64,000 nucleotides of DNA from Plazaster borealis (lineage: Eukaryota; Echinodermata; Asteroidea; Forcipulatida; Labidiasteridae), in assembly GCA_021014325.1 (NCBI GenBank), contig CM037463.1, forward strand, positions 3,405,001 to 3,469,000, given 5' to 3'. A program made the position numbers and the translations under genes. The notes beneath the pieces are model-generated. The model did not search any database. It saw nothing but the letters and a program-made list of their open reading frames with translations, and had not been told where the DNA came from. Numbering within the stretch: the first letter of the stretch is position 1; every line of letters begins with the position of its first letter. Of this stretch, positions 36,801-51,800 are shown piece after piece.

Positions 36801-39800
36801 TCCCTCCCAGACCAAATGCTCCTCACCTGCTATGTCACTGAAGTCTCCATCTTCCTTTTTCTCCTCTGGTTTCTTGCCTCCGCCGAACCATCCTCCGAGC
36901 CAACCCTTCTCTGCCTTTTCCTTGGCTCGTTTCTTGCCGAGACGATGGAATTCCACCTCGGCACGCTGTCTACACATGGTGATGTTCATCACGCTCAGTT
37001 CCTTCTCCAGAGTCTGGTAGGAAAATTTAGGAAAATAATTTAAATTACATTCATGCACAAATAGCTAAAATGACAACTTTAAAATGCTATTGCACCATAC
37101 CAGGCTTATTTTTATTGCACGAGTGATCAAAGCAACAGTGATTTGGGGATCTTCAAAGGCTCTTTTCTTGTATCTTATCTTTACAAAACAAAATAACATA
37201 CACAGATGCTTTTTCAAAATATACTTTGATGTCTACAGGTGTAGGTTTTATCCATACTAGTTAATCGATGAAACAATATCGACAGTTTTTAACAAATCTT
37301 TTTCTACACCCAAAAAGATGTTTGTTTACATTTTCCCTTGTTGAGTAATTTAACTTGACCCTGGATCTTTTGTAAAAAACTATTCCGTTTATACAAAAGA
37401 TCCAGGTTCAATTTCAGAGAGCTTCTAAGCACATAAAAATGCTGCTTAGCAGAACCAGGTAACCACCCAAAATGCTATGTTATCCACATCGTTTAGGACT
37501 GGTTCCCTGCAAATTTTCGCTGAGCACACAAATTTACTTAGCAAATTTTTCTACAACATTGGGACCAGGGCCCAATTTCATGGAGCTGCTTAAGCAGAAA
37601 ATAGTGCTCAACAGAGAATGTGCAGGGCGGATACCAGTCAAAAATTGTACATGTGACATGGTATTTTGGCCTGTAACCTGAATCTGGTAAGCATAATGTT
37701 GCTGTGCTTAGGCTACTTTTTGTGCTTATGAGCAGCTCGATGAAATTAGGCCAAGGTGTCCAGAGACAAGGGCCCAATTTCATAGAGCCGCTTAAGCACA
37801 AAAAGAAGCTAAGCGCATACAAATTATGCTTACTAGAATAAGGTTACCCACTAAAATAACGTTCAATATGTACGATTTGTGGCTGGTATCCTGCTCATTT
37901 ATGCTTAGCAGAAATTTATTGAGCAATAATTGCTGCTTAAAGGTATCGTACACGTTTGGTAATGACTCAAAACAAATTAGCATAAAAACTTACTTGGTAA
38001 CAAGCAACGGAGAGCTGTTGATAGTATAAAACATTGTAGGAAATGACTCCCTCTGAAGTAACGTAGTTTTTGAGAAAGATGTAATTTCTCACTAAAATAA
38101 TAAAAACTTCTTGCAAGTAGTTTTATTCCTATCTGAAAGCACACAAATTTGTACAACAAGGGTGTCTTTTTTTTCATCATTTTGAGCCCAAATTTTCACA
38201 GGCTTGTTATTTTATGCATATGTTGGGATACACCAAGTGAGAACACTGGTCTTTGACAATTACCAAATGTGTACAGGGCCTTTAAACAGCTCTTTGAAGA
38301 TGGGCCAAGCACTGATGTACACAGTGATAATGAAGAAGCTAACTAAACTCACCTCTAATTTAGCAATCAGGTCTTTGCCGGGTTTACTAGTGTCAAGCTT
38401 TGTCACATACTCCTTCTGATACTCTCTGCACATTCTCCGATGCTCCTTGATGTGGGTCCAGGACCACATCTTGTGTCTTCGTCTCACAAACTCCTCTAAG
38501 ATGCACTTCTGGGCGTAGTGCCACCTTATTATAAGAAGATGCAGAATGGATTTATCATGCTGTGATCATCATTGTTAAATAAGTTAGAAACATTTTACTG
38601 ATAGTTCTTTGGGTGCGTGGAAGAAGAGCGTAAGGCTCTATGCCGTTCTTCCAGGCACACAAAGTACTTTTTCCAGTAACAGAAGGCCGTAAGCAATAAA
38701 ATGGCTCCTGACAGAAAAATATGGCATTAGTGTTACATTTTTGGTGCTAGAATTACCCCCAAAGACATGTTTTCCCATTCCCATGCAGAATTTAACCTTC
38801 CTGTAATGACATATGAATGGCAGAAAATTGATCAAACTTTTCTTGAAACACAATTTTCTGCAGTAATTTTTTGTTCAACCTTCTTCCCGTGCACACACAG
38901 CCTGTCCCCCGGAGATAGTTCTTTTGAAAGAAGCTACATCCTGAAATTGTCATGGTGTTGGGAATTTGATTTCACATTGGTTTGTTCCGTCCTGAATGGA
39001 TAATGTTTTTTATTTGACAAAATCCAAGTCGGCCACTTTTGCACTACAATGATTACCCAGCAAAAGATGGCTGGGAAGGATCTCAGCTGGTTTCAATGGA
39101 TGTGATGCTCTATCTGCTTCTTTATTTCACCGTTAACGCAAGGTTTACTCTCTTCGAGGTTTACTCCTTGTTAGCAAGTAAGGTTTGTAATTTCTCATAG
39201 AAGTATAGGAATAAATGTAGGGAGACGGGTTGGAGTAGTGGTATCTTTCCTCGCCTTCTACATCTAGGACCCCGGTTCACATCCCTCCTGAGTGCATGAA
39301 TTATGTGGATTGGGTTTTCAGTCCCTACCTGATTGCATGGGTTTTCCCTGGAATAATTATCTGGGGTTTTCCTCCCCCATCTAAAACTGAAATTTCCTGT
39401 TTTCATTGTCAGGATTTCTTGTAGACGCCTTGAGCATTTATAATGGATATGTGCACCCTATAAATGTACATTATTATTATTACTCCTTCCTTGTCTTCTC
39501 TCCATGGGGTTCTTTGCGAGTACAGTGATTAGGTTCGCTTTTCTGAGAATCCTTGGCTTCACAACCAGAGTGAGTATGTAAAAATAAATAAATGTAACTG
39601 TTGTTTGAAGTGACTTGACTACTCACCAGATCTTAGCGTTGCCTTTAGCGGGGCAGGTTGGTCTGTACTTCCTGAATGGCTCGTTACGTGACATCCTCTC
39701 AAAAGAATCCAGCATCTTCATGACATCACGGAACTGAGAAGAGGAAAGAAAGAAAAAAAAAAACCACTTAAGAAAAAACAAACTGAAAACTGAAAAGGCA

Positions 39801-42800
39801 GTGTTCTCCCCATGCCAAGCTAGCTTATCAGGCCGATGGGTGTAAAGCACTGTATACTCGATACTTTCCTTGTGAAAGTCCTGTGAAAAAAATCCACAGG
39901 CATATTACTCGGGTTGCAGTACACGCTGCTAAAATATAGATTCGAACTGCCTCTAGCTACCAGGCAATCTTAGTCCAAGGGTAAGACATCTGCTCTAGAA
40001 TGGCAAAGGTCGTTGGTTCGAATTCAACCCGAGTAATAGGCCTTTGGAATTTTGTTCACAGGACTCGGGAAAGTACTGAGTATATAGTGCTTTACACATC
40101 GGTGTATGGGTAAAACCACTAAATATTCTTTATCTCTGATGCAACTTCAACATCTATTAAAGATAATACTAACATTAATTTTCTTAGAGTGCTGTTGTAG
40201 ATTATTTTGTTCATACCTGTTTCTGTCTAACGGCCAGCCCAATACTATCGATGACCAAATTGAGCCAGGCTTTAGGGTTAGTCATATCATTCTCAGGCTT
40301 GGTGTTCAGTTTCAGCTGGGCCTTCAGAGAGATCGGTTCAACCACTGTCAACAGAGAAGAGAGCACAATGCATTCATAACAAGCAAGAATATTAAGAAAT
40401 GAACTGCGTCTTAAAAAGATGAAGATTTTAAGAGATGAATCGGATGGTCGATTCTGATTACCACCAGTTATTGTACTGTGATTGTTTGTTGATCTTTTAG
40501 TGTTGTTCCTCTTGTAGGACTATACCCTTCCTTGCCTTAACTTGCTTCTTTCTTGTTTTTTTGGATTTTATTATTGATTGGTATTTTCTTGCTTATTCCG
40601 GGATTTGGGAGACCTACGCCTTTTGGCAAAAATTAAATTGTGCAACTTTTATGCACTCCAGGGTATCCCACTGTTTTGTTAATATGTTTTTAACTTTTGT
40701 ACATGTGCTTGTAAATTTTTGCCCAAATAAATATTATTATTATTATTAGCTATGTGTAACTGGACAAAATCCCCCTTATTTCATACCAGTGAATCATTTA
40801 TAGACTTGATCTATTGGCATCAACCTGTCACCATCTTTGAATTAAAACAAAAATTAAGGAATGGAAATGCACAATTCTGTATGTGCTGTTCACAGACTGG
40901 ACAAATAAGCAAACTACTTTTAACCTCTATCACAGACCACCAAGGTCTGGTACTCCAGTGACATCATATGCATTTATTATTATTTATCACACAAGCACGA
41001 AGGAGTACGGACAAATATAGCGCTTTTGCGTCCCATATCCAACGAGGCTGAAGGCCGAGTTGGGTATTGGACGCAGAAGTGCTATATTTTTCTGTATTCC
41101 TTGAGCGCGTGTGTGATAACTAATATTAAATGCACATGATGTCACCAGAGTACCAGACCAGAGTACCGAATTTATCTTCACGCAAACTTGACGCATAGCT
41201 TAAAATAGAACAATAGGCAGAGTTAGAACAAGGTTTTATATGGGCCGTGCAACATAGGTTTATCTCACATTCTTGTTGCTATGAATCAACCAATCAGAAT
41301 CAAGGAGTCAAGTTTGCTTGAAAATAATATAAAGTACACAACTTGAGACTATTCAGTGATGAGCTCACACTGGAAGGATCAGACCACGACCAGATAAATC
41401 AAAATTTCTAACAAACAGTTTCACAAATTAAATTCTACTCACAGTACTGGTAGTTCTTGGGCGTTTTCTGAGGGTCTGCAGTGATGGTTTCTTGCATCTT
41501 TGCCTGAATGGGAAATTCATACATAGCATTTCAAGAATATTAATGTGATTATTACAACATGCAAATCCATGCATACCTTACATTGTACTGTTCAAATACA
41601 TTGTTAAGTTCAAACTCGGGATCAGGTTGGCTCAGTGTTTTTTTCCCCCTGCCTTTCACCTCTGGGACCCCGGTTCGAATCCCACCTCAGACCAGAGCCT
41701 TGCATGTGGATTGGGTTGTCAGTCCCTGCCTGATTGCGTTGGTAGGCATACACACAGCTGTGGGGATTTTACACAATAGAACAAAGGTACCTGCAGGTTC
41801 AAATCCTGCTCTAGTAAAAAAAAAATTATTCATCCCCAAATCATTTTTAAATTTACCTAGTCAGTAGTTTCCCTTGTGGTTTATTAAAAAAATAACTTTG
41901 ATTTCAATAAAAATTAAAGATAAAATGTCAGAAACATCACATATTTAGTAAACCTCGCTTGGGTTTCACTTTTTTAAAGATAAACAAAGATGAATCCACC
42001 AATAGACCTTGCAAGTCTTTGACATAGTCAAACATTTTGGGGAATCTTTTCTCGTAAATTGCTTTAACTCTTGAAGGAAACAAAATCATGTAAATTCAAA
42101 GGTCTCAATGTTCAAATACCACGAGAATTGCAAGGTCTATACCCACTGAAGTAGAAATACAACATTTATTCAAAATGTACATAACTTTTTGATACTATTT
42201 CATACCCTCAAGATTTTGTGTATACCTTGGATAATTTAACTAGTTACTTTTTGATATTCTTTTTTATTCATTTCATTTAGTTATTCTGGTTGTGAAGCCA
42301 AGGACTCTCAGAAAAGCAAACTTATAATCACTGTACTAGCCACGAACGCATTGGAGAGAAGACAAAGAAGAAAGTTTAAGTTTTAGATGTGGGAGGAAAA
42401 CCCCAGAGAATTATTCCAGGGAAAACCCACACTGTCAGGTAGGGACTGAAAACCCAATCCACATAGTACCCCTGGCGTGATTCGAACCGGGGTCTTAGAG
42501 GTGGAAGGCAAGGAAAGATAACACTGCGCCAACCCGACCATTGGAATTGCTTGAAATCAAATGCAAATTCCACACACGAAAAACCCTAAACACCGGCATG
42601 CAACTAGTTGCACACTTGTTAGTAACACCTAGTGTGCTAATTTTGGCACGTTTCAGGGCCACATGTATAATCATTAGATATTGCTACATTAGTTAATTGG
42701 GTTAAGTCGTTAGTATTGGAGATTCTATACCATCTGGTTAGTCTTAACTGATGTGACCAAGGCCAAATCTTGATCAACATCCTTCTGGGCATTAGGGTTA

Positions 42801-45800
42801 GGACACCCATGGAGGAAGGAATGGGACACACAGAGGGTCTTGAATTCAAGAATCATCACCTCAAAATAGCCAGCCATTTTATTTATCCCTCCTTCTCAAC
42901 TTTACCCCCTAAATGTTAGGTATTTTCACTCTATATAATGTTTATTTAGTACAAGATTTGAGGAGTATTCATCACTGTGAGGGATGTCAAATCTGCAAAC
43001 TTCCATCAGGGTCCGTTTTAGGCACGGATATGATAGGCTGTTGAAAAAAAAACTCAACTTGCAAGCTCGAAAACTTGCGAGCTCGAAGCCCACTAATAAC
43101 ATTTATCTTTGGTTTAAAAGCCCTTCTCTGCAATCTGGGGCATTACATATGATTTTATCATTATTCTTTTATGAATTTGATCTTGGGAAAAAAGAAAAAA
43201 AAAAGTTTTCGCTTAAATCACATCCCTGTATAGGGTTTGAACGTTTATCGGTTAACCAGTTAACTGCAAACGAACATTTAAATCTGTTTCCAAATTTCCT
43301 TAATGCTTAGACGAAGCCGATTAAACGAAGCGGACAGTAAACAAAAAAGAGACATTTTTTGTTTGTTTAATGTTAGCCCCAGACACTATCCCAGAGCTGC
43401 CAACATTTTCATCTTGCATTCAGGGATATTTTGTACAACAATCAGGGAGATAGTTAGAATTACATTCAACATAACAGGGAAAATTTACCATAATCAGGGA
43501 GATTTTCAAATTTGTTCATCAGAGCATGGAAAGATTGGTTTATTTTCAGAATCAGGGAGAGTTGGCAGCTCTGCTATCCAGGGAAAACGATTGACATCCC
43601 TTTTGTTGGTGGAATGTTTCTTATCTTAATCCCCTCTACAAATGTAATAAATTATGTTCAATCCCAAACAATTTGTTATACATTTTGCTTTGCACCTGCC
43701 CCACTGTGGTTTGTAGTTGTGTGACTGTAAAGACTTGGTTACGGCATTCTATTTTCAATCCTTGAAAGTGTGTTGACATCTACTCCTTTTACAGACGGGC
43801 TCATAGTTCTGATTGGAATCGGTAGAAACGGTTAAACGGAAGTCACAAGTTTAACCATTTAGCAAAACAAACGTAAATGCACAACTCTAAATAGTCAGTT
43901 ACCTGTTGCTGGGGCCTGGGTAGGTCGGAGTATAACTCAGAGTTACTGTTCCAGTATACGGAGAGGCAGTCCAGACGCAGCATCTGAAAATCAAGAAATC
44001 ATTGTTTGATGTTAGGCTCTTACAATCTCTGATTTCAGACTCTCCGAAGACCTCCTCGACGAGACACATAATACAGACATATTTAAAGCCATTGTACAGC
44101 TTTATTGCTAACACAAAGAATTTTTCAAACAGTATTTTTTTTGCAAACAGTATTTTTGTAACATTGTATCTTATTGAAAGGTTTGTATCTATTATTCATT
44201 TTCTACAACTATTCTTAACTAATTCATCTTTTTTAGCTTACTGTGTATTTGGCTGGTCCAGACATAATTTTTTGTAAAATTGTTTCATTATCGTTGTTTA
44301 AAAAAAAAAAAAATTAAATCCATTTTGCTTGTATTCAACGCCTTGAGGCGAAACCGATCTGCAACTGTTTGCGCTTTATAAATCTCTCTTTATTATTATT
44401 TATTATTAATTTGATTTTTTTGTAGTCTAAAACTTTACTTGAACCCCGAACCCACACTCTGCTGATCAGAAACACCAGAGCTCGAGTCCAGTGCGCTTGA
44501 TCGCTCAGCCACGACACGCCATAAGAGTTGTCTCACTAACACTAAACTTGTAAACGTACCTTGTAAATGAGTTTAGTTGCAGCATCCGCCAAGCACTCCT
44601 TCCAGTTGGTATCGGTGGTCTGCAAAATTAACAAAGAAATTCAAATCTTTAGCTAAGCTCTGTCGCATGAGCAGAGACATTGAGGATAACAAAGGAGGTT
44701 ATTGTTATAATAAACCAACTTAATAAAAATATGGATCCATTTATTCCACAAAGATTTCTTCAGATAAAACCATTCAGAACACACTTGGGACTAGTAAAGA
44801 TTGTTTGCGATCATTCGCCTTATTCACAGTTGATATGAAATTGAGGTTTTTATTTTCACAACTAACACCTGTAGCTTACGCCCTACATGCATCAGTGAAA
44901 ATGAGTAATAGTGTGATAGTTTAACAACATCATTTCAATCCTGGCATAAAAAACATAAAGAACTGGATTCAGATCTTTCACTTAATAACATTTGTTTTTA
45001 AAATTGACATTTGAAAGCGTGGTACTTGAAAGTGTGGCGATACTAGTATTGCATGTGAGGTTCATTTGTACCACTTGTGAGAATCGTAGCCCTCAAGAGG
45101 TCCTTTGTCCTCAAGAAGTCCATATCTACGCTTGTGAGGTTCATATCACTTATGAGGTTTGTAAGACTTGTGAGATTTATATCAAATGTGAGGTTCACAA
45201 TCACTTGTGAGGTTCATATCACTTGTGAGGTTCATATCACTTGTGAGGTTCATATCACTTGTGAGGTTCATATCACTTGTGAGTTTCATATCACTTGTGA
45301 GGTTCATATCACTTGTGAGGCTCATCACTTTTGAGGTTCATATCACTTGTGAGGTTCATATCACTTGTGAGGTTCATATCACTTGTGAGGTTCATACCAC
45401 TTGTGAGGTTCATATCACTTGTGGGGTTCATATCACTTGTGAGGCTCATCACTTTTGAGGTTCATATCACTTGTGAGGTTCATATCATTTGTGAGGTTCA
45501 TATCAATTTTGAGGTTCATATCACTTGTGAGGTTCATATCATTTGTGAGGTTCATATCAATTTTGAGGTTCATATCACTTGTGAGGTTCATATCATTTGT
45601 GAGGTTCACATCATTTGTGAGGTTCATATCACTTGTGAGTTTCATAAGACTTGTGAGATTCATATCAAATGTGAGGTTCACAATCACTTGTGAGGTTCAT
45701 AAGACTTGTACGGTTCACAATAACTTGCGAGGTTCATATCACTTGTGAGGTTCATAATCACTTGTGAGGTTTATCACTTGTGAGGTCCATATCCCCTTTG

Positions 45801-48800
45801 AGTTTCATATCACTTGTGAGGTCCATATCCCCTGTGAGTTTCATATCACTTGTGAGGTTCACATCACTTGTGAGGTTCATACACCAGCTCCAGAAATCCT
45901 CTCTTACCTTGAGTGAGATGTTATGAAGTGTTGCTCCAATAGAGAATGGAGCATTCAGGTTAGTTGTCCTGTCTTCATAGCGTATATGGATGTCAGATAC
46001 CTTGACCTGTAGGTTCTTAATCACCTGACTGGCCATCTTCTCCACAAATGAGTCAGACTTGGCATCTTTCTCTGGAAAATGATTCAAGAAGTCAGGTAAT
46101 TGTTTTCCCTGGACTCAGTGCTCTACCCTTTTAGGCACCATTTATTCTAGTGATACATTTTTCATATGGACACATTAATTGTTTACTAGTTTTTTGCAAA
46201 TGGCGACCCCCCCAAAAACAGGTTGCAATAGTGCCCTCAAGAGTCCTCTTTCCCATTCTGAAAATTGTATGGCCGTGCGATCTTTATTTTGTTTTTTAAA
46301 ACTATTTTTCTGAAGGGATTTAAACTGGTTGCTAGCGACCGGTCAGCGCGTGAAAGAGTTATTGCAAATCGGTGAAAGGGCAAAAACCAAATAATCTTCT
46401 TTATCATCGATGCAAAATTAACATCAATTAAGTCATGTAGTTTGGTGTTCCACAAAAATTAATGCTCACTTCAGGCAGACATTATTGAATGATATTAAAT
46501 GATTTCTAATCTGGTGTAAATTGGGTCAAGGGTCATGACTTCTAACCTGTGCCTTCCTCTCTCTCCTTCTCTTTCTGTTTGGTGTCCTCCACCCTCTGCA
46601 AGGTCCGTTGTTTGACCTCAAACTTCTGCTTGGCATCTTTCTCTGCATCATACTTGATATCTAGGCAAACAAGTGGAAATCAAAGAATTGGAAATCTTAT
46701 TCACAGTTGAAAACAATCATCAACCTTCCCCTCCTCCAAGGACTTGTTCATATGGTGGTAGAGTATTCAGCGTTGTAGCTCCTTCACTTTGGAACAGCCT
46801 GCCACCGATCATCAGGGAGTCGTCGACCATCGAGTTGTTCAAGTCTCGCCTTAAGACTCATCTTTTCAAACAGTATTTTTGTAACATTGTAACTTATCTT
46901 TTATTCGTTTTTTACAACTACTTTTAACTAGTTCATCATTTTAGCTTACCTTGCATTTGGCTGGTCCAGTCAAATTTGTTTTTGTAAAAATGTTTAATTC
47001 TCGTTGTTATTAAATATTTTTTGTTTAATCCATTTTGCTTGTATTCAGCACCTTGAGGTGGAGCTGATCTGCAACTGTTTGTGCTTTATAAATCTCTCTT
47101 TATTATTATTTTTATTGTCAAACATTGAACAATTATTCATAAATACCCCAGACAGTTTCGCTACTCCTATTGGTGGAGAACGCGTCACGTGGGGGTGTTT
47201 AAACGGTTGATGAAAGCCTGACTGAAGCTGAAGCTGACCGCTGGGGCTGTGGGCGCGTGCATGCGATGCACACGCACCAATTACGTCGCATAAAAATTCA
47301 TAGCTAGTATTCACGCTCAATATGTGTATATGTGTACACGCCGTGTACACCGACGCCACACACGCCATTTTACCATTTTTTTTAAAGTTTTTGGAAAAAA
47401 CTTCAAAAAAAAGAAAAAAAAAATTAATAATTGTTATATTATGGATATTATATTGCTTTTTTACATTTAACATTAACTAGGAATATGAATGAAGAATGGG
47501 ATGCTTTAACGTTGTGGGTCCGTTCTCCGTTAGGCCGCATCTTACCTCCTCTCTCCAAACTTCGATACGGGGCCGCCGGCCAGCCGCTTTTAAACGGCCG
47601 CTCGCTACCCTACTTAATAAAATCATATTTTAGTCCAATCTCATTTGATTAGTTGTTACAACTTGGGCTCCCTTTAAAAACTGATAAGAAAGGGGGTTTT
47701 TTCCAGATAAAGATGTAGGTTGTTAGATGAAATGCTATCAGTGTGAATTAACATTGTGTGTATGTGCCACCTGTTGCAGCTACCATGGCTCAATTCAATA
47801 TCATATCAATTTGTTTGCACTTCATTATTGTTTCATTCCACCTTTAACATACATTTGTTAACATGCTTACATTTAACACAAATATGTTTGAAAAAGATGC
47901 AAAAAAAGGTTAGCAGCCTGACGTTTTGACCCATCACCAGGCCTGGAATTTCATCTTTTGGAGGGCAAGGCCATTTTCATTTTGCAAAGGGCACTTTCAT
48001 TGGAAAATCTTAAAGTCTATGGGAAAGTTTTGAAGGGGCACCAAGGCCAAACCGGGGGCCTTGGCCTCTGTGTAACTCCAGGCCTGCAGCACAGTCTTTC
48101 TCGAAGCCTTCAAGAAAGACTCTGCTAGAGTTGAAATGTCAGGCCATTGACTTTTTTTTAAGTTTCTACCATAGATCCTTTTGGTTGGTAAGCAGTTTGA
48201 AACAGCTAATTCTATTTTCCCATCCCTTGATTTACACCAATTATTAGTTAATGGCCTGACGTTCCGACCTTCAGGAAAGACTCTGCTAGAGTCAAAACGT
48301 CAGGCCATTAACTATTATTTTGCATTTTTTACCATAGATCCTTTTGGGTTGGTACGCAGTTTGAAACAGCTAATTCTATTTTCCTGTTTTAAGAAGATGT
48401 TACATTTTGCACCGCTCTAGTCAATTGTCTATGTTCAACCCCCCATATCAACAAATATTTATGATACATTTGTATGCAATTTTAAATCACATGATGTAAG
48501 AAAGCAAAAGAAGAATTTTCCTGCATGTGACCCTCTGTCCATGCCAAAACCAGGCACTTCCGGACAAAATTTCAAACTGGGTTTATTTGATCCTTTAATA
48601 GATGAGAATAAGAGCTTTCAAATAACATGTAATTTAGGCCTATAAGCAAAGTATTTCCTGTCAACATTTAGAATGTTTAAGACATCACATCACACTGTTG
48701 TTAAATTCAGTTGGCTTCACCTTTAACTCTTTCAGTGCCAAGGTCGTACATGTACGATCTATTTTGTGTACTCAAAAAGTGTCATCAATCATACATGCAC

Positions 48801-51800
48801 GACCCATAATATACATGTTACCACCAGAGGGCATTAATACTCAAGATATACTATTGACTTTGGGATGTACCAAGGCAACACAAATCAGGAAGATACATTT
48901 TGTTTGGTGAGAAAGACTAAAAAAGCTGGGCATTTTAGGTTCAAAATACAAAAAAAAGCAGGCACAGAGTTAATGCTATTTCATTCTTTCCAGGAAGTGC
49001 CTGGTTTTGGCATAGGGCGTCACATAGTGAGTTTTGATTCATCATGTTTGTGGGTATAACATGTCCGGCATGTGAATGTTGAAATGATATTTCCATCTAG
49101 AAATTCTTTTCATTTATTTTCATTTATTAATACTGGTTGTGAAGCCAAGGACTCTCAGAAAAGCGAACTTAATCACTATAGTAGCCAAGAACCCCATAAA
49201 GAGAAGACAAAGAAGGAAGTTTCAGTTTTAGATGTGGGTGGAAAACCCCAGAGAATTATTCCAGGGAAACCAACACAGTCAGGTAGGGGATGAAAACCCA
49301 ATCCACATAGTGCCCCCGGTGGGATTTGAACCGGGGTCCTTGAGGTGGATGGCGAGGAAAGATACCACTACACCAACCTGACACCACAAATATTAATATA
49401 TGGTTTTCCTACCTGTATTTGGTACAACCAAGACGTAGAGACCCTCAATGGAAGCTTCTACAGGGGCCGAGTACAGATTCTTCCATGGGATCTTGAGGGT
49501 TAGTTTACCCAGATGACCAGACTTGATTTTGACCGGTAAGTCCAGATCATCCTGTAGAGGAAAAGAATTAAATTACACTTTTAAAATTGGAAAATTTTCT
49601 TGTTTTGATTTTGGACAATTGATTTGATTTGGATATATCGTCAAGTCAGTGCAAAAATAGCACTTCATTTGCCCGAGCTTAAAATTGTCAAAACATTGTA
49701 TCTTGCTGAAAATAGCCCAATTGTACAAACAAAACAAGTAGCCTACGCGCCGAGAAACAACATTTTTGCAAAATTAAGATCAACGTTTTTGCACTGACGA
49801 TACGATATTGGTCAAGAAATTCTGCATGAATAATATATTGAGAAAAAGAAGTTTCAGGATAAAAAAGACATTGGTTTTCATTTATATCTTAGCAATGATT
49901 CCAACCCCCCCCCCCCTCCAAAAAAATTAATAAATAAAGATCACTAACAAAAATTAAAATAATAATGAATCAAAAGCGAAGTAAAAGGAAATAAGATAAA
50001 CACATACCAAAAAGAAAAAATAAACAAAATAAAGAATTTATCCAGTGATATTAACAAATAAATAAAATCACACAAATAAATCCCAAACAAAATGAAAAAC
50101 ATACAAAACAATTTTCAAAAAACAAAACTTAATAAAGAAAGAGAGAAAAACTAAAACAAAAACCACTTAAAAAACAAAAAAACAACTTACAGCATGTAGA
50201 TATCAACACATAATTACGCGTCTCATTAAAAACATTGAGTATATAACGGGATTATTTAATTTAGACAGGCCTCCATTCACTGAATCAAATTAATCTAGTC
50301 AGTAATTCCTTCTTACAGAGCATGAAGGATAGCATGCTATGTCTGATTCCCAATCCAAGACCCTAGTGCTTCATAAGAGGGGAGGCACACCTAAGGTGCA
50401 CAGCAGGGCTCGAACACTGAACCGTAGGCCTGAGGCCAGTGATTTCAGTGTCAGGCCAGTAAACTCACGGCCAGACAAGCCCAGCTGTCTTTTTTTTCCC
50501 AATTGAATAAAAAGTAAAGCCGTACAGTGTAATATCTTGTTGGAGAAGAAAAATCATTATGTTCAAATACTGACTTGGGTCTGAAAAATATCTTTCAATA
50601 AGACAAACGAGATAAAGCTTCCCTAGTTTGTCCAAATAATAACAGTGGTTTGTAGCAAGTTTTGTTTTCATCTTAAAACAAATTTCCGGTCCAGTAAAAA
50701 ATTAGCCATAAATGAGCTATAAGCCCTGCAGTCTTGTGGATTTTCCCCCCAAACTGGAGCCCTGCACAAGGTTAGGCTTTATACTTATGATGACTATTTT
50801 TGTGAATGACATTTGGCTGGCTAGCCATCTGAAACCATCTCCATACTGTGAGGAGAATTGCATAATATATGTCCATGAATCACATTTAACTCACGGTTGA
50901 TTGATCTAACAGCAATTAAGAAATTCTGAATAAAATAATACAGAATTAATTTTTACAAATTGGAGGCGCATTGGAAAACGTTTAAACTTGTTGCAGCGGA
51001 TCTGAACAAATTCCCGTTGGAAGTGGCCCCATTCAAAATGACCTTTGAGGAAATGTGTCTCCTAGATGATCCATTCATGGCTTGAAAGGTCATACACGTA
51101 CATGTACAATGTACCGATGTACTTGTGTTGTGAATATTATAGGAATGCCATTGACGTGGCATCTTACTATACATAAAGCTAGACATGAATGTACACGTAC
51201 ATGTACAATGTCAATGTTCAGGGTACATGTACATGTACATTACACGCAGTGTTTTATACATTTATACATCATACGAACAAAGACAGGTAAAAACTGATGT
51301 AAAAAAGACTAGTCACACATATGGTCATGGGCCACACTTTACAAAACCATTTTTATTAGGTGTTTGTACACTTTACAGCTGCATACACGCATTATGAGCA
51401 TCAAGTTGTTTTTTATTCGCTTTTTCCTTTTTATTATAATTCTTATGAACCGGAAACTACAGTTCTCGCAAACAATTAAAAGGTACTTTTTGCATACATT
51501 TTTCTTGCATGTCAATAAAATTGTGCAAAGTGCCGAAAATATGCACATTTCACTGAGGGAAAATTCAGCGACCATCCATTAACAGCACTCCAAACATACA
51601 CACGTACATTCAAAACACTCTGCCTGTCTCCATAAGTGTTAGGTACATTCAGGAACATGCTTGTGGTTAAGTGTTTGTCAGTTAGAGTCAAGTTGAATGG
51701 ACCTGGGCCCAATTTCATAAAGCCTGTAAGCACAAAAACTTGCTAAGCACGGAAAAAACTTGCTTAGAAGAAACAGGTAAACAGCCAAAATTTCATAGAG

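Noticed and set aside
45077..45748. Repetitive open frames on both strands
   Set aside because: Product of the 18-bp minisatellite; the units vary like DNA repeats, not like a selected protein.
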